Assembly: GCA_000226015.1 (NCBI GenBank)
Contig: JH152760.1
Span: 179,122 to 243,121, forward strand
Source: Mnemiopsis leidyi
Taxonomy: Eukaryota > Ctenophora > Tentaculata > Lobata > Bolinopsidae
Direction: 5' to 3'
DNA length: 64,000 nt
The notes under the pieces were generated by a model. It worked only from the letters and a program-made list of their open reading frames with translations, was not told the origin of the DNA and ran no database searches. The translations under genes and the position numbers were made by a program. Numbering within the stretch: position 1 is the stretch's first letter; every line of letters begins with the position of its first letter. Positions 1-12,400 of the stretch are shown piece after piece.

Positions 1-4
1 GAGA

Positions 5-40
<36 letters not shown>

Positions 41-90
41 CAGACATAGAGACAGAGAGACAGAAAGAAAGAGAGGAGAGAGAGATTCTT
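1..90. repeat. GA-rich microsatellite
   Basis: The window opens in a purine tract made of GA dinucleotides that drifts into GACAGA and GAAAGA units. It has no coding value and probably continues to the left of the window. Confidence 0.9.
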
Positions 91-761
91 GTGAGAAACT
101 TGGGGCGGCTATAATGGCCGGCATGGTGAAAATCAGTTGTCTTCAAGTTACCCCATACCCTCAAGCGAAGCAGACAAGTAAAAAGTTTGATGTGAAGAAG
201 TTGTGACTCTAGATTAAGATATTTACACGTTAATTACAAAACTTTTTACAATTCTACTAAAGCTGTATGGGAATCATAATATAAGGGGTACCGTTAAACT
301 ACAACTTCAGGCCATAAAGATAAAATCTGAACAAATGGAATGATAGGAGCAATAAGACCCCTTCAAACTTTGTTATTACCTTATAACGGATTTAAATCAC
401 AACACGAAATGACTGTTCAGCAGTCTAACTCCATTTCAAGAAATTAAACTGCAAGTGATCGAGGGTCGTCATTTCCCTATTAAATCATCAAGCGCAAGAA
501 TCCTTGAAGTTAAGAGGTTTGAATAAACTATAAAAATGTCTTTTTGAAACAACACCTCTACTTGTTACTAAAGTTATCCAAGTGTCTCAGTGTCTTCATG
601 GTCCCGAAATCAAAATCTGAACAATAAGTTACGAATACAGTTTAACTCTTCATGCTCCTAATTCTGAAGTTTTGGATTGCTGTTTCTCATCAGTGGTCGG
701 TGTTATCAAAACTCACATAAAACTAAAGTCACGCCGCCGAAATCAAAGTTGAATATTTTGT
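91..761. other. Gene-free flank downstream of the dynein heavy chain gene
   Basis: This AT-rich stretch follows the stop codon of the minus-strand dynein gene and would include its 3' untranslated region. I see no open frame, RNA gene or repeat family in it. Confidence 0.6.
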
Positions 762-3700
762 TCACTGACTGAGCTGACAGAGAAGAGCAGTTCCCTTACC
801 GATCCAGTGTTTCTGAGGTTTGTCCGAGGGTATGAGACACTTGATGACGAAGTTAGTGGAATGACCGGTGGTGGACAAAGTACCAGCCCTTTCTGAAGTC
901 TTGTAAAGAGGACACTCGTATCGGTCCTCCTCGACCTCGTACTCAGGATCTGGCAGGAGGTGCATTACCGGCATGGGAGGGTTCATGATGCCGGGCCTGG
1001 CGTCGCCTAGCACCATGTTGTCGTCATCCCAACTGGCAGCATCGATGTACAGGCCGTGCACCAGAACTCCGTCGTCGGGAGTGGAGTACGTGTCGTCGTC
1101 GTATTTCTGGTCAGCCATCTCCGCCGTGGCGACATCCACCTGGGATCGATAGTGGGGTAGGACCTCGAACCTGAACTTAAGGGCGTCAATTGGCACGTCG
1201 TACTTCCGGGCAAAGTTTTGTAGAGCTCCGGTGATGAAACCCTGAGGGAAGAAGAAGCCCGACATCCAGAAAGATTTGGGTTGTCCGATCTCCATCCATC
1301 TGGAGATGAACTGTAATCTCAGCTCTAGATCTTTCACCCATGATCCTAGAGGTTTCAGAGATGGATAAGCTGCGTCAGCCCACATGGTTGGAACGACATT
1401 TATCTCGATCGCATTGAAAATCGCTTCGAGCTGTTCCGACATGACGGCCAAACCTTTGATGGCTTTCTTAATGTTACCGAGTGAGGATAGGATGACGGCT
1501 AGAAGTTTGTTGAATCTCGAAACTTCTTGAGATAGAACTGTTGACAGAGAGTTAATTCGTCCCTTGCTGTCCGGCTCAAACATCTCCGGCAGCGCATCAT
1601 CAATGTCCAGCTTCTCTGGCAACTTGTTCAACATCAGATCTGCCATCTCAAAGACAATCTCATCACTGCTCTTGCCAGCACCGCCGCTTATCAACCTGGG
1701 TTGAACTTCCAAAATCGTGCTAATGATAGTCATCGCCTCCTCCTTCTGATAAGAGATATTGGCATTGTTAGACATGTCGAAGATTTCAGGAGGATCTATG
1801 ATGGGAAGCTGCTCGATGTATTCCTTGTAGCCGTCTAGAGAGGTTGTCTCCAGGGCGTGGTATAAGTCCGAGGAACTGTAAAGATATCCCGCTTCTAGGG
1901 TTGCAGGTCTGAAGAATCGGTTTAGTACCACCTTTAAACATCTCTGATCCCATTCATCAGTGACCCTGCCACCGTAGGTTATCTCAGCTGTGATGAACTG
2001 CAGTGCATCCCAAGGCATTATTCCGTCGGCCGTAAACAACTTGAAATTGTCGATAGCACATTCTCTGTCTGAATCAGCGAATTCGTATGGAATATTGAAG
2101 GCTAAAGGACCAAACTTTCGTCGTTCAAGAACCACAGCGTGGAAGAAGCAAATACCAAAGACAATTTTGCACCAATCTGACTTAAGAATGTGATCCTCGA
2201 AATCTGATTTGTTCAACTCACCAAATGCTCTTCTTAGATTTGATCTAAGACCTTTAGGCGGCTCGCTGGTTACCTTGATGCCATTTTGAAGAACGGAGAC
2301 AGGGAAGAAGGGAGCAGGCATTGAACTCAAAAAGAGTCTGAAATCTTCGTGAATTTCGGCGTCCGGAGACGAAAATTCTTTGATTATTTCCTCCATTGAC
2401 AACATCCAGGATTTGGCAAGATGACAATTTTGAAGGAATACCCAATCACCTGAAGTCTGTGCTGCTAAAATGAGTTTCTCCGCAACAGGGCCCTGACCTT
2501 GTCCAAGAGAAATAGAGTGGACTCGTTCATCGTAATCTTTTTCTTTTGCGAATCTCAAGAAAGCTGCCATTGGATCAGAGCCACTGGACAAAATGAAAAT
2601 AAGCGGAGCAGTTTGAGACATGTCCTTGTAGAGAGCTGGTAGGTTAGTGGGCGGGTTCTCCACAAACGCCTCTCCTAAATTCTCCACAACAAACGTACTG
2701 AGACACTCTATGAGAGCTTCCGGCTCGAAGTACTTGACCAGGGTGAGTCTCTGGAAGGCGTTCAGACGTTTATTCCAGTGTCCTTTTGGAGCACCAGGTT
2801 GCAGCTCCTCGGTTGAGAGGTCCTCAGGGGGCTCTGGGACATTCGGAACGTATCCCGCGAAACAGTTAGGATTAAGTCTCAGGACGTAGGATCCCACGTT
2901 GACATGAACAGGTGTAAGTTTTATGTCGTTGGTGATTCCAGCGTATGTAGGCATCGCTTCTTCGACATCAACAAGAAGGTTCCAAGTGTTGTCATCTAAG
3001 AATGTGCATTGCGGCGGTTTCTTGGGTCTATCCTTTTCCAGAGGAGGAAGACCTCGGATGAAGAAATTCCACTCTTCCGGAGTTATAATGCCTGCTTGTT
3101 TCATGATCTCCACACACAACATAAAGCTGAAGCAAACCTTGTGCCGTTCGAACAAACCACGACCAATATTGTTGTACATGGTCAAAGTGATTCCATCCAG
3201 TAAGATCTGTAGACGTTTTTCTAGGTCTGATGACTTTTCCGAGGTCTCAATGACTTTGACAAAGAGAGAAGTGAAGTACTTGAGGGAGTACTGGTACATT
3301 GGGTCGATAACGGACAGATCTGCCGTTACAAAGTAAATGACCGATCCTCTAGTGGCGACAGGGATGTACTTGGCTCGCGCTTTTGATATCTTCTCTTCCG
3401 TCTCCTCGGCTTCCTTCAGTCGTATGTTGATCTCTTTGGACATGACCTTGGAATCGTTCAGGGTTTCTATAAGCTCCTCGTCATCTAGAATGTTCCCTTC
3501 CGAATGGAACAACATTTTCAGGATCTTGTCTTCAATGTCCTTGAGTTTCTGTTTATCAGCGTTGATCTTCATGATGAGAGCGTTTCTTTGTTCCTCCAAA
3601 TCAGGTCGCTCAAGTCGAGTAACATCGGCCAGTAACTGATCTTCTAAACCAAGACGAGTTACAGTAAAGTTGATGATGGTAACTTTGATGAAGATCTCAG

Positions 3701-6484
3701 GCATGTAATGGGGGTTGGACAGTTTGCTTGTCATATAGAATCTGAAGTTCTTGTCGTAGTCTACATCGGAGTCTCCCAAGCGGATAAGAAGTCTGCCTCC
3801 CTGCATAAAGGTCTGTTTGAGCAGAATCGGTTCTAGGGCTGGATCTAGAGCCTCACCGACTTCTTCAATCAGCACTGGCAGCCCGATTCTTATGGCGTTC
3901 TCCAAAGTCCTGAGTAAGTTTTTGTCAGTCAGCTTGACAATCTTTAGCCCATTCTTCCTCTCCTTTCCAATAATCCACCGGTTAGCTTGGTCCTGTGGAT
4001 CAATCATGAGGGGCCACCTGCGGCCTTTAGTCACAAGAACAGCATTCTCAGTAGAAACTGCATCTCTGGGTAGTCCCTCCAAATTCCACTGCCTGATTTC
4101 AAAGGGATCAGCAAGAGTAGTGACGAGAGAGAAGTCCTCCGAGACGGGAATACCCAGCTCCTGGCACTTCCCAATCCACTCAGTAACCAGCATCTCACGA
4201 TACTGTGCCGTGAAAGGTCCGTAGTAAGCAACACAAGCACTGGCTATAAACACATTACCAGCTACATTATCAATCTCTTTCTGGAATATTTTCACAGTTT
4301 CGTCCCATCGGACTTGTTCGTCGCCCAACGCCGTCACCAATTTTCCAGCCCGTTTGAGCCGGGCAGCAGTCAGAGCAATGTTCTTCTGGAGACTCTCTTT
4401 TTCTCGAACACTAGCGTCGAACGAGTCTTGAAGTTCTTTGATCTTGTCCTCAACCTCTTGGAGGGCAGCCTGCTTCTTGGCAAGTTCAGAGGTAACCACT
4501 GCCAACTCTTGTTGAGCAACGGCTAGCTTCTCTCGTTTCGGTTCAACAGTTCTGAAGACATGAGCGTAGGAATCAATAGCTCGGACCCACAAACACAGCG
4601 ACTTACACGCTTTAGACGTCTTCTCGACAATTTCTGGGACAAACTTGGGATTGTCTATGTACTTCTTCAAGTTTCTCAGAACCTTATCCGGGATATTATC
4701 CTTGTCGTAGTTAACCAGCCTCGACAAGAACTGCGTGTCTCCAAGCAGACCTTTAGCACTGGCCCAATCAGTCTTATTACCGAGTAAGATACACACTGCT
4801 TCCATCACTGTCATCACCATCTCCGGGGGGTTGGCAAACACTCTAACTTCAGCGATGTCAGACTTGTCGAGAGCATCTAGGGCTTTGTTTGCGGCATGTA
4901 GGAGTGGTAATGCTTCGTCAAGATCCCTTTGAGCATCCTCTGCGATCGCTTCAGTTTCCTCAGCCTTTTCTTTTGCTATTGCCTCCTCCTCAGAGACAAC
5001 AGCTCTAACTTTATCGGCCTCAATCTGATCTTTTTCGAGCTTAACCATGAGAATATCAGTGTCCTCGCTCTTCTTCTTCAGTTCAGGACCTAGAGCTGTA
5101 AGTTCTACCTCCATGGAAGCTACTAGATCGTTAGTCTCTAGAAGTTTCTTGAGACCATTTGCAACCCTGTCTCTAGAGGCACACAACTGTTTTCTCTTGT
5201 CGTTCAGCATAGAAAGGTACAAGTTGATAAGTTCCAAGTAGCTGGTGGGGGTGGTGTAGACGTTTCTCCTCAACTCCGCGAAGAATCTGTCAGACATGTT
5301 GGATACTGACGTGTGGATCACCTCGCAGAACACGGAAAGTGCTTCCTTAACCTCATCAGTTACTCCAATGTCCACGTCAGCAAAGAACTCGTTAGAGACG
5401 GAGAGCAGAGCTTCTTTCGGCCATTGAGTAAACCAGTCAATTGTACAACAATTGACGATGGAAGGGAACATTCGACATCTGGCACGGAAGGCGTCTCCGA
5501 CAGGACTCATACACAGAACGATATGGAGGTTATCCCTGACTCTACCGATGAAATGGTCGTATATTCCGTCTCTGTCAGACTCAGAAACACCCGCTTCTTT
5601 GGCTTTAGGCCTGACAGCGTTAATGACAGCCTCAAATTCCTCAGGAGGGAACAGGTTTGAAATTTCACCCGAATTAAGGATGTTGTTGATGTCCTCGAGG
5701 AACTCCTCAACAACAATCTGAGTGTCAGTAAAGAGGAAGACGGTGTTCTTGCCCTCCACGCCAGCACTCTGGTACAGCAGTTTTAGATCCTCGTGGAAAC
5801 TATCGTAATTGTACCCCCTCGTCAGTTCGATCTGAATACACGTGTACCCTGCCATGTGACAGGCTAGTCGTGTAAGACTCTGTTTTCCTGTACCACCAAC
5901 ACCAACTAGCAGAGCATTTCCTCGGGGTTGTCGGACCATCCTGGCAATCCTCGAGACGTGCTGGATAGCGTCCAGGAAGAAAACTAGCTTCATCTCTTTG
6001 GGACAGGACATGTTGTAATCATCCAGGTAATCGTTCAGAACTTTTATCAGTTTATTGTTGTCCTTGATGTCCTCGTAAAGCCTGTCTTTGGGGTCAGCTC
6101 CCATTTTCATAAAATCGCCGAAAATGATGGGTTTCTTTTCGAACGTTTCCGCTGCGTAGTCTTGATTGAAGTGCTTGCTAGCCATCTGAGAGAGAATGTC
6201 ACAGAAGTACTTTTTGTCTGTGTTGTCGATAAGTCTGTCGTGGAAGACTCTCAGAGACTCGTGACAGAAGAGTCTGAACATGGCGACGGGTTCCCTGATG
6301 TACCCGACATCGGCCTGGAGTACTCCCTGGACCAGCTTACTCAGATCTCTGAGGTTGAAGATGTAGTGAGCCTTAGCGGGGGTAGGAAGCAGGTCTGTGC
6401 TCATGCGGCAGTAGATTTCAACAGCAGCTGACACAATCGCGCCCGCCATTTCTTTCACTGTCGGGGGGAACTCTGCCAGGAAAC
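762..6484 (-). CDS. DNAH6: Dynein heavy chain terminal exon: AAA4, stalk, AAA5-6 and C-terminus in one 5.7-kb exon
   Basis: The acceptor at 6485 (ctgcag) leads into [16 protein letters not shown]; the frame then stays open for 1,907 codons to the TGA at 764-762. It holds the AAA4 P-loop (GVGGTGKQS, about residue 190 of the exon) and the long antiparallel coiled-coil stalk (about residues 410-790). The microtubule-binding tip lies between the stalk arms, near [23 protein letters not shown]5, AAA6 and the C-terminal domain follow, ending in [13 protein letters not shown] and [11 protein letters not shown] single exon of this size after 38 small ones is unusual for a dynein gene. Confidence 0.95.
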
Positions 6485-9400
6485 CTGCAGAAAATTTGGG
6501 TTAATATGTTGTAGGGCAAAGTAAGCTCTGAAAAGAACGTCAACAATTAATAGACAACTTTGTTTTGAGATAACTGTCCAGTGTATTTGAGTGTTTGCGA
6601 CACTTTTGGATTTCGACAGGCAGCAATCCACACTCAGTACCAAACAAACCTTTGCAAATAGCAGTGAAGATGGTCTTGAGGGTAAAGTCAGCGGCAGAAG
6701 GGATAGCGAACATGGAGAAATGTCTGACAAAGCGGGGAGTAACTGGGTTCCTACCGCCTCCCGGGGGCGCACACGCGGCTGACAGTGTCACGTCCTGTGG
6801 AGGTCACGTGGTGGTGTTACTGTCACGACTACTTGTCTTACAGAGCAGGGTGTCTAACGAATAAGCAGTAGCATAAATCTTTGATCTCAGTTATGTTATA
6901 GAAGAGAGAATGTTAAGTAATACACTAATAAAAACGCGATAACATTTATCTTAAAAGAACATTAATCTCAAGTTAAACACACCTGAACTTCTTTCCAGAA
7001 CAACTTATCCCTATCGTAGAACCCTCGGAAGTCCTGAAGCTGTCTCAACAGTTCGATAGGCGGCTGAGCCCCGTATTGCTCTAGTTTAGGCATGTTCAAA
7101 TCGTCCACCAGAATAATGATTCTCTTGTCCTTCGGTGCACCTAAAATAGTAACGTCAATGCAGGTTTCCGACGTGGGTTTTTGGTACCTCCACCCATATA
7201 ATCAGAGAAGCACTTAAGGGAATTTTTGCTTTATCTGAAGCTACTAAAATAAAGTGCAATAATTCGAATAACCTAGAATGTTCTTTCTCTTCTTCTCCAG
7301 TTTGTTCTCAATAATCTCCTGTGTCCGGAAGCTGTTGGTTTGAGCGGAGAAGTTGACAAATGCTGGAATATAACCCTTATCGCCAAGGTCATAGAGTCGC
7401 TGTTTGGCTATCACTGACTGTAAGAAAATTTTTTAGAAATAACACGTACTATCCTAGATTAATTAAGTGGTAACTGGTCAAAAGTAAACTTCGACAAGGT
7501 TAAGTATCTTAGAGATGTAACTTTTTTCTAAAACATCGACATCAAACTGACTCTCTTTGACAAATAGAACAGTGGCTAACCTTGCCGACACCAGTTGGAC
7601 CAGTGAACAAGACTGGTCTGTTTAGAGATAACATCTTCTCCATCAGGTAACCAAAACGTGTCGTGTCGATTGTCGGCACCATTAGGTCGAAGTATGGGAT
7701 CTGGGAGGTTATTTACGTGTTTAATTGTCCATTATAGTACAACTACAGTGTGTCTACAGTATATCTATGTATTTGACCAATCAACATGAGCTTAGATTAT
7801 TAGACTCTCCTTCAAAACAATTCCAAACATGTTAGAGTAAGTAAGTTAGAAAGCTAAGTTGTAGATTTGCGATTCTACCTCATGATCATATTTAAAGCTG
7901 GGAGTTATCTTGTCCCAACTCTCCATCATCTTCCTACCCATGTCCACGTAGCAGCTGTACACGTCACCCGCGATCGACAACTGTGGGTTGGGAAACTTGG
8001 GGGTTCAGATTAGTCGACGCTTGAGGAATTTCTGGCCGGTTTACAGACTTGATTTTTAAATTGAATTTGGAAGACGTGAGTTGTGAGAAACTTTGGTGAA
8101 AAACATGAAATATGGTCATAAAGGGCGACATATATGTGATGATAAAAACAAAAAGATAAAATCGATAAAATCAAGTACGGTACTCCTGACAGAAACAGGC
8201 GAGGAAGTATTCATATATGAATATTCTAAGTCCAAATTTATGAAGCGAAAGTACTGAAAACTTGGCACCGAGAGGTACCTTAATCAGTTACCTTAAACAG
8301 ATACCTATATCGGGTGCATTAAATAGATACCTTTATCAGGTGCATTAAACAGATACCTTAATCAGTTACCTTAAACAGATACCTATATCGGGTGCATTAA
8401 ATAGATACCTTAAAAAGCGTTTATTTACCTTTACGTCAGGGCAGTCGCTGAGCAAATCTTTGACATAACTATCAAATTTATCGTTACATTGTTCCTCGAG
8501 ATTACCACCGACACCCCAAGTTAGACACCACGCGAAAATGGTGGCAAGTAAACAGTGGAGTCGGAGTGGATCAGATTGAAGATCGGGACCGCCGGGGGAG
8601 AAGACAAGGGACTCAAACAGTAGGGCTACTGTCTGGACCTTGGATATTGGGACCTGCAAAGTTGTGGTGTTGTCCGGCCGCCGGATGTTTAGCTGTAGGT
8701 TCGTAGCCCGTAGGTGGGCGATTATTGAAAATATAAGAGCCTTATGAAAAATATAATTTATACAGTAAAAGTAAACTATACACTATACACTCAAGTATAC
8801 AGTCAGATTGAACTATACAGTATACAATCGAGTATTATATACTAAACACTAAACTAGCACTCACCTGAGGCATGGCTTCCACCAAGTTTTTAGTCACGTA
8901 CTTCAAGCAGGGGTCGACGTACGTATTGAACAGGTTTGACACGTACTCTTTGGTCTCTTGTTTCCACTTAAAGTTCTCATTACTGATCCAGGTACCAAAC
9001 ATGGGCCTCCATCCTAGCTCACTCTCGTCAATGTACACCATACCGCATCTGGAATGTGCACATTATTAACCGTATAAGAAATGTTACCATTACTTACAGA
9101 GCCTAAAATGTACAAATTATTTACTGCGCCTAAAATGTACACATTATTTACCACATTTCACCACCTCTTGACAATTGTAGATAACTCTGTCAGTACCACA
9201 CCCTATGAACCTTTACAAATATCATTACAATTTTTACCTGATAAACCTCTAAAAATAACATGCATGATAACGGTAGCCGGAGAAACCTTTACAAATATCA
9301 TTACAATGTACCTAATAAACCTCTGAAACTACCAACCTGCTAACGGTAGCCGGAGAAACCTATACAAATATCATTACAATGTACCTAATAAACCTCTGAA

Positions 9401-12400
9401 ACTACCAACCTGCTAACGGTAGCCGGAGAAACCTATACAAATTATCATTACAATGTACCTAATAAACCTCTGAAACTACCAACCTGCTTACGGTAGCCGG
9501 AGAAGCCACTGCCAGATCCTGCACTTCAAACACCATGTGTATCGTGTTATTGAGCTTGATGCGCTCTGAGTTAGCGAGACACAACATCTTGTTGTCGTCC
9601 AGTACGGTGTTCATGTTCTCGATCCACAGTGCGTCTACTGGACCGTCGTTTATTATCCATTTGTGATCCTCCGTTGTGTCCTGGGAAGTAAGATTGTGGT
9701 GGTGTAAATCTCGTAAATTTGTTCGGTATTTATGTAATGTCCTGGCTCAGCTAAGAGCAGCAACAGAGAGATTAATTTCTCAGAATATTCTTGAGCAGAA
9801 TTATTGAGTAAGACTGGATCGTTTTGCCATTTACAGATAGATACATATTCAGTATAATTATCGACCACGAACCTTGACAGCTTCACGAACAGCTGTAGCC
9901 AGTAACCCGTCCTTCCACTCCATCGTCAGGAGATTGAACTCTCCATACAGCTCTCCCATCGTCACAGCTTTGGGGTTCAACACTTTCGTCCTTACCGGCC
10001 GGTAATCCGCAACTTTCTTGCCGTAACCTGAGCCGAGGTTAATTTCAGTCAAATTTTTAAGAAAAGAAGTTTAAGTTTAACTCTTGCTGTGATTAAAAAC
10101 TCTTGTATAGAATCACAGAACTATGCACATCATGTATCAAGCAACGCGATCGAAATTTCTTCAAAGATAAAAATAAAACAAAGAACTGACCATCCGCATG
10201 AAGTTTGGTGAGGGTATCAGCCAGTATCTCGTAACACGCCGTCTTACCACCCCCGGTGGGTCCCACCAACATCACACCATGTCGAACCTGCATCGTCTCA
10301 AAGAACTGGATAACCTTGGTTGTCACACAATCCTTGACTTGGAGGTTCTTGGCGACAGTACAGGACTCTATGGTGGTGCTGAACACCCCGTAGTCGTGTT
10401 CCGGGATCTCCAGGCCGGGGAACAGATCTTGTAGGATAGCCTGGAAGAGGATCGTGTCGTCGTGCAGGAACTTGGGCAGGTTACTGTCTCGCAGTGCTCG
10501 GAGGAGAACCACGTCCTCTCGTTTATCCGGATTTTCTCTCTTCAGGGATCCGGCCATGACCAGAACGGACTTCACAGCTCGCATACCAAAGTCGTAGTGG
10601 TCTTGCTGGGAGAGTTGTTCAGAGCAGAGGGCGTACATACGGGTCATCTTGTGTGCAAGGGTTAGCGAGTCTTCAAATCCTGAGAGAAAGAGAGGTTGAG
10701 TGAGATCGGGCGGTCTTCGTTATGACTTGACTTTGGTTCCTGAATTTCTTACATTTTGTTAGTTTGGCTTGACACAGTTCCTCACTATTTGTTTGAAATT
10801 AATGTTATAAATTTACGGTATATATTGATCATTCATAAATTTAGAAAATTTCACTATATTTAAAGAAAAAAGAGATTAATTTTGCTGATTATGTTTTGCT
10901 TGCTCGACAGCCGTTGAGGGATCAATTTAATAATGCTATGGATAGAAGTTTAAACACGCATCGAGATATGAGTGAACAATTTCTTAGAAAATATCAGTAC
11001 GGATGAAGGATAACATTTCGTGACCTGGTTGCTTTACAACTAACCTTCAGAATAAAGAATGACCTCAGCGATCAGAGTATAGTCTGGAACCATCATAGCG
11101 AAGGGTCTGAACAATGCCTTCAAGTTATCAGGCAGCTCAGTCCTGCCGGCATAGCCAGGGTTCATGGTGATGAAGGCAGCACAGCTCGGGTTTAACTTCA
11201 ACTCTCGTCCCTCAAACATGAACTTAGGAAGTTTCTGAGCTTTAGCGTTACGAATGGTGAGGAGCTGCTGAGCGATGACGGACAACACCTCAATGTCAAT
11301 ACGGTTAAACTCGTCAAAGCAACACCAGGCACCCGTAGAGGAGAGACCGGAGAAGAACTTGCCCATCATCCGGTAGTCAAGACTTTCGGAGCAGTTGAAC
11401 ACCACGCACTGCTTAGCCAGCGCTTTTGACAAATCCTGAAATTGTAGGTGAAATATACGTACTGCAGTGCTGCACAATGCTAAGCTAACGCTTCGAGTTC
11501 TGCCATCAAAGCTACACACATAGGATTGAAAAAACAGCAGTCTGGATTTAAAACAAGTTTTAGAAATAAAAATAGATGTACTCTTTAAAATGTAACTCAT
11601 GCCAGCAGCCAGTACCTCCCAGTGCCCATGACATACCTTGGTAGTCTCGGTCTTGCCAGTACCGGCAGGACCAGCCGGTGCTCCGCCCAGGTCTAACTGT
11701 AACGCTCCCATCAGACAGAGGTAACACTTGTCAGTGAGGGGGGTGATGACCAGTCTCATGCTGGCTCCTAGGTACTCGTAACCGTACACGTAGTAACTGT
11801 TACTCATCCTGTAGGGGGTAGTGTGTAGGAGTGTGTAGATGTGTGTAGAAGTGTGTATAAGTGTGTAGGAGTGTGTAGATGTGTGTAGAAGTGTGTAGAA
11901 CTGTGTAGAAGTGTGTAGAGGTGTGTAGAAGTGTGTATAAGTGTGTAGAAGTGTGTAGAAGTGTGTAGAAGTGTGTAGAAGTGTGTAAAGTGTGAGAATG
12001 TGTAGAAGTGTTAGAAGTGTGTANNNNNNNNNNNGTGTTTAGAAGTGTGTAGAAGTGTGGAGAAGTGTGTAGAAGTGTGTAGAAGTGTATAGAAGTGTGT
12101 AGAAGTGTGTAAAAGTGTGTAGAATTGTGTAGAAGTGTGTAGAAGTGTGTAGAAGTGTGGAGAAGTGTGTAGAAGTGTGTAGAAGTGTATAGAAGTGTGG
12201 AGAAGTGTGTAGAAGTGTGTAGAAGTGTATAGAAGTGTGTAGAAGTGTGTAGAAGTGTGTAGTAGTATGTAGAAGTATGTAGAAGTGTGTAGAAGTGCGT
12301 AGAAGTGTGTAGATGTGTGTAGAAGTGTGTAAACGTGTATAGAAGTGTGTAGATGTGTGTAGAAGTGTGTAGAAGTGTGTAGCTTGAAGTACTACTAACA

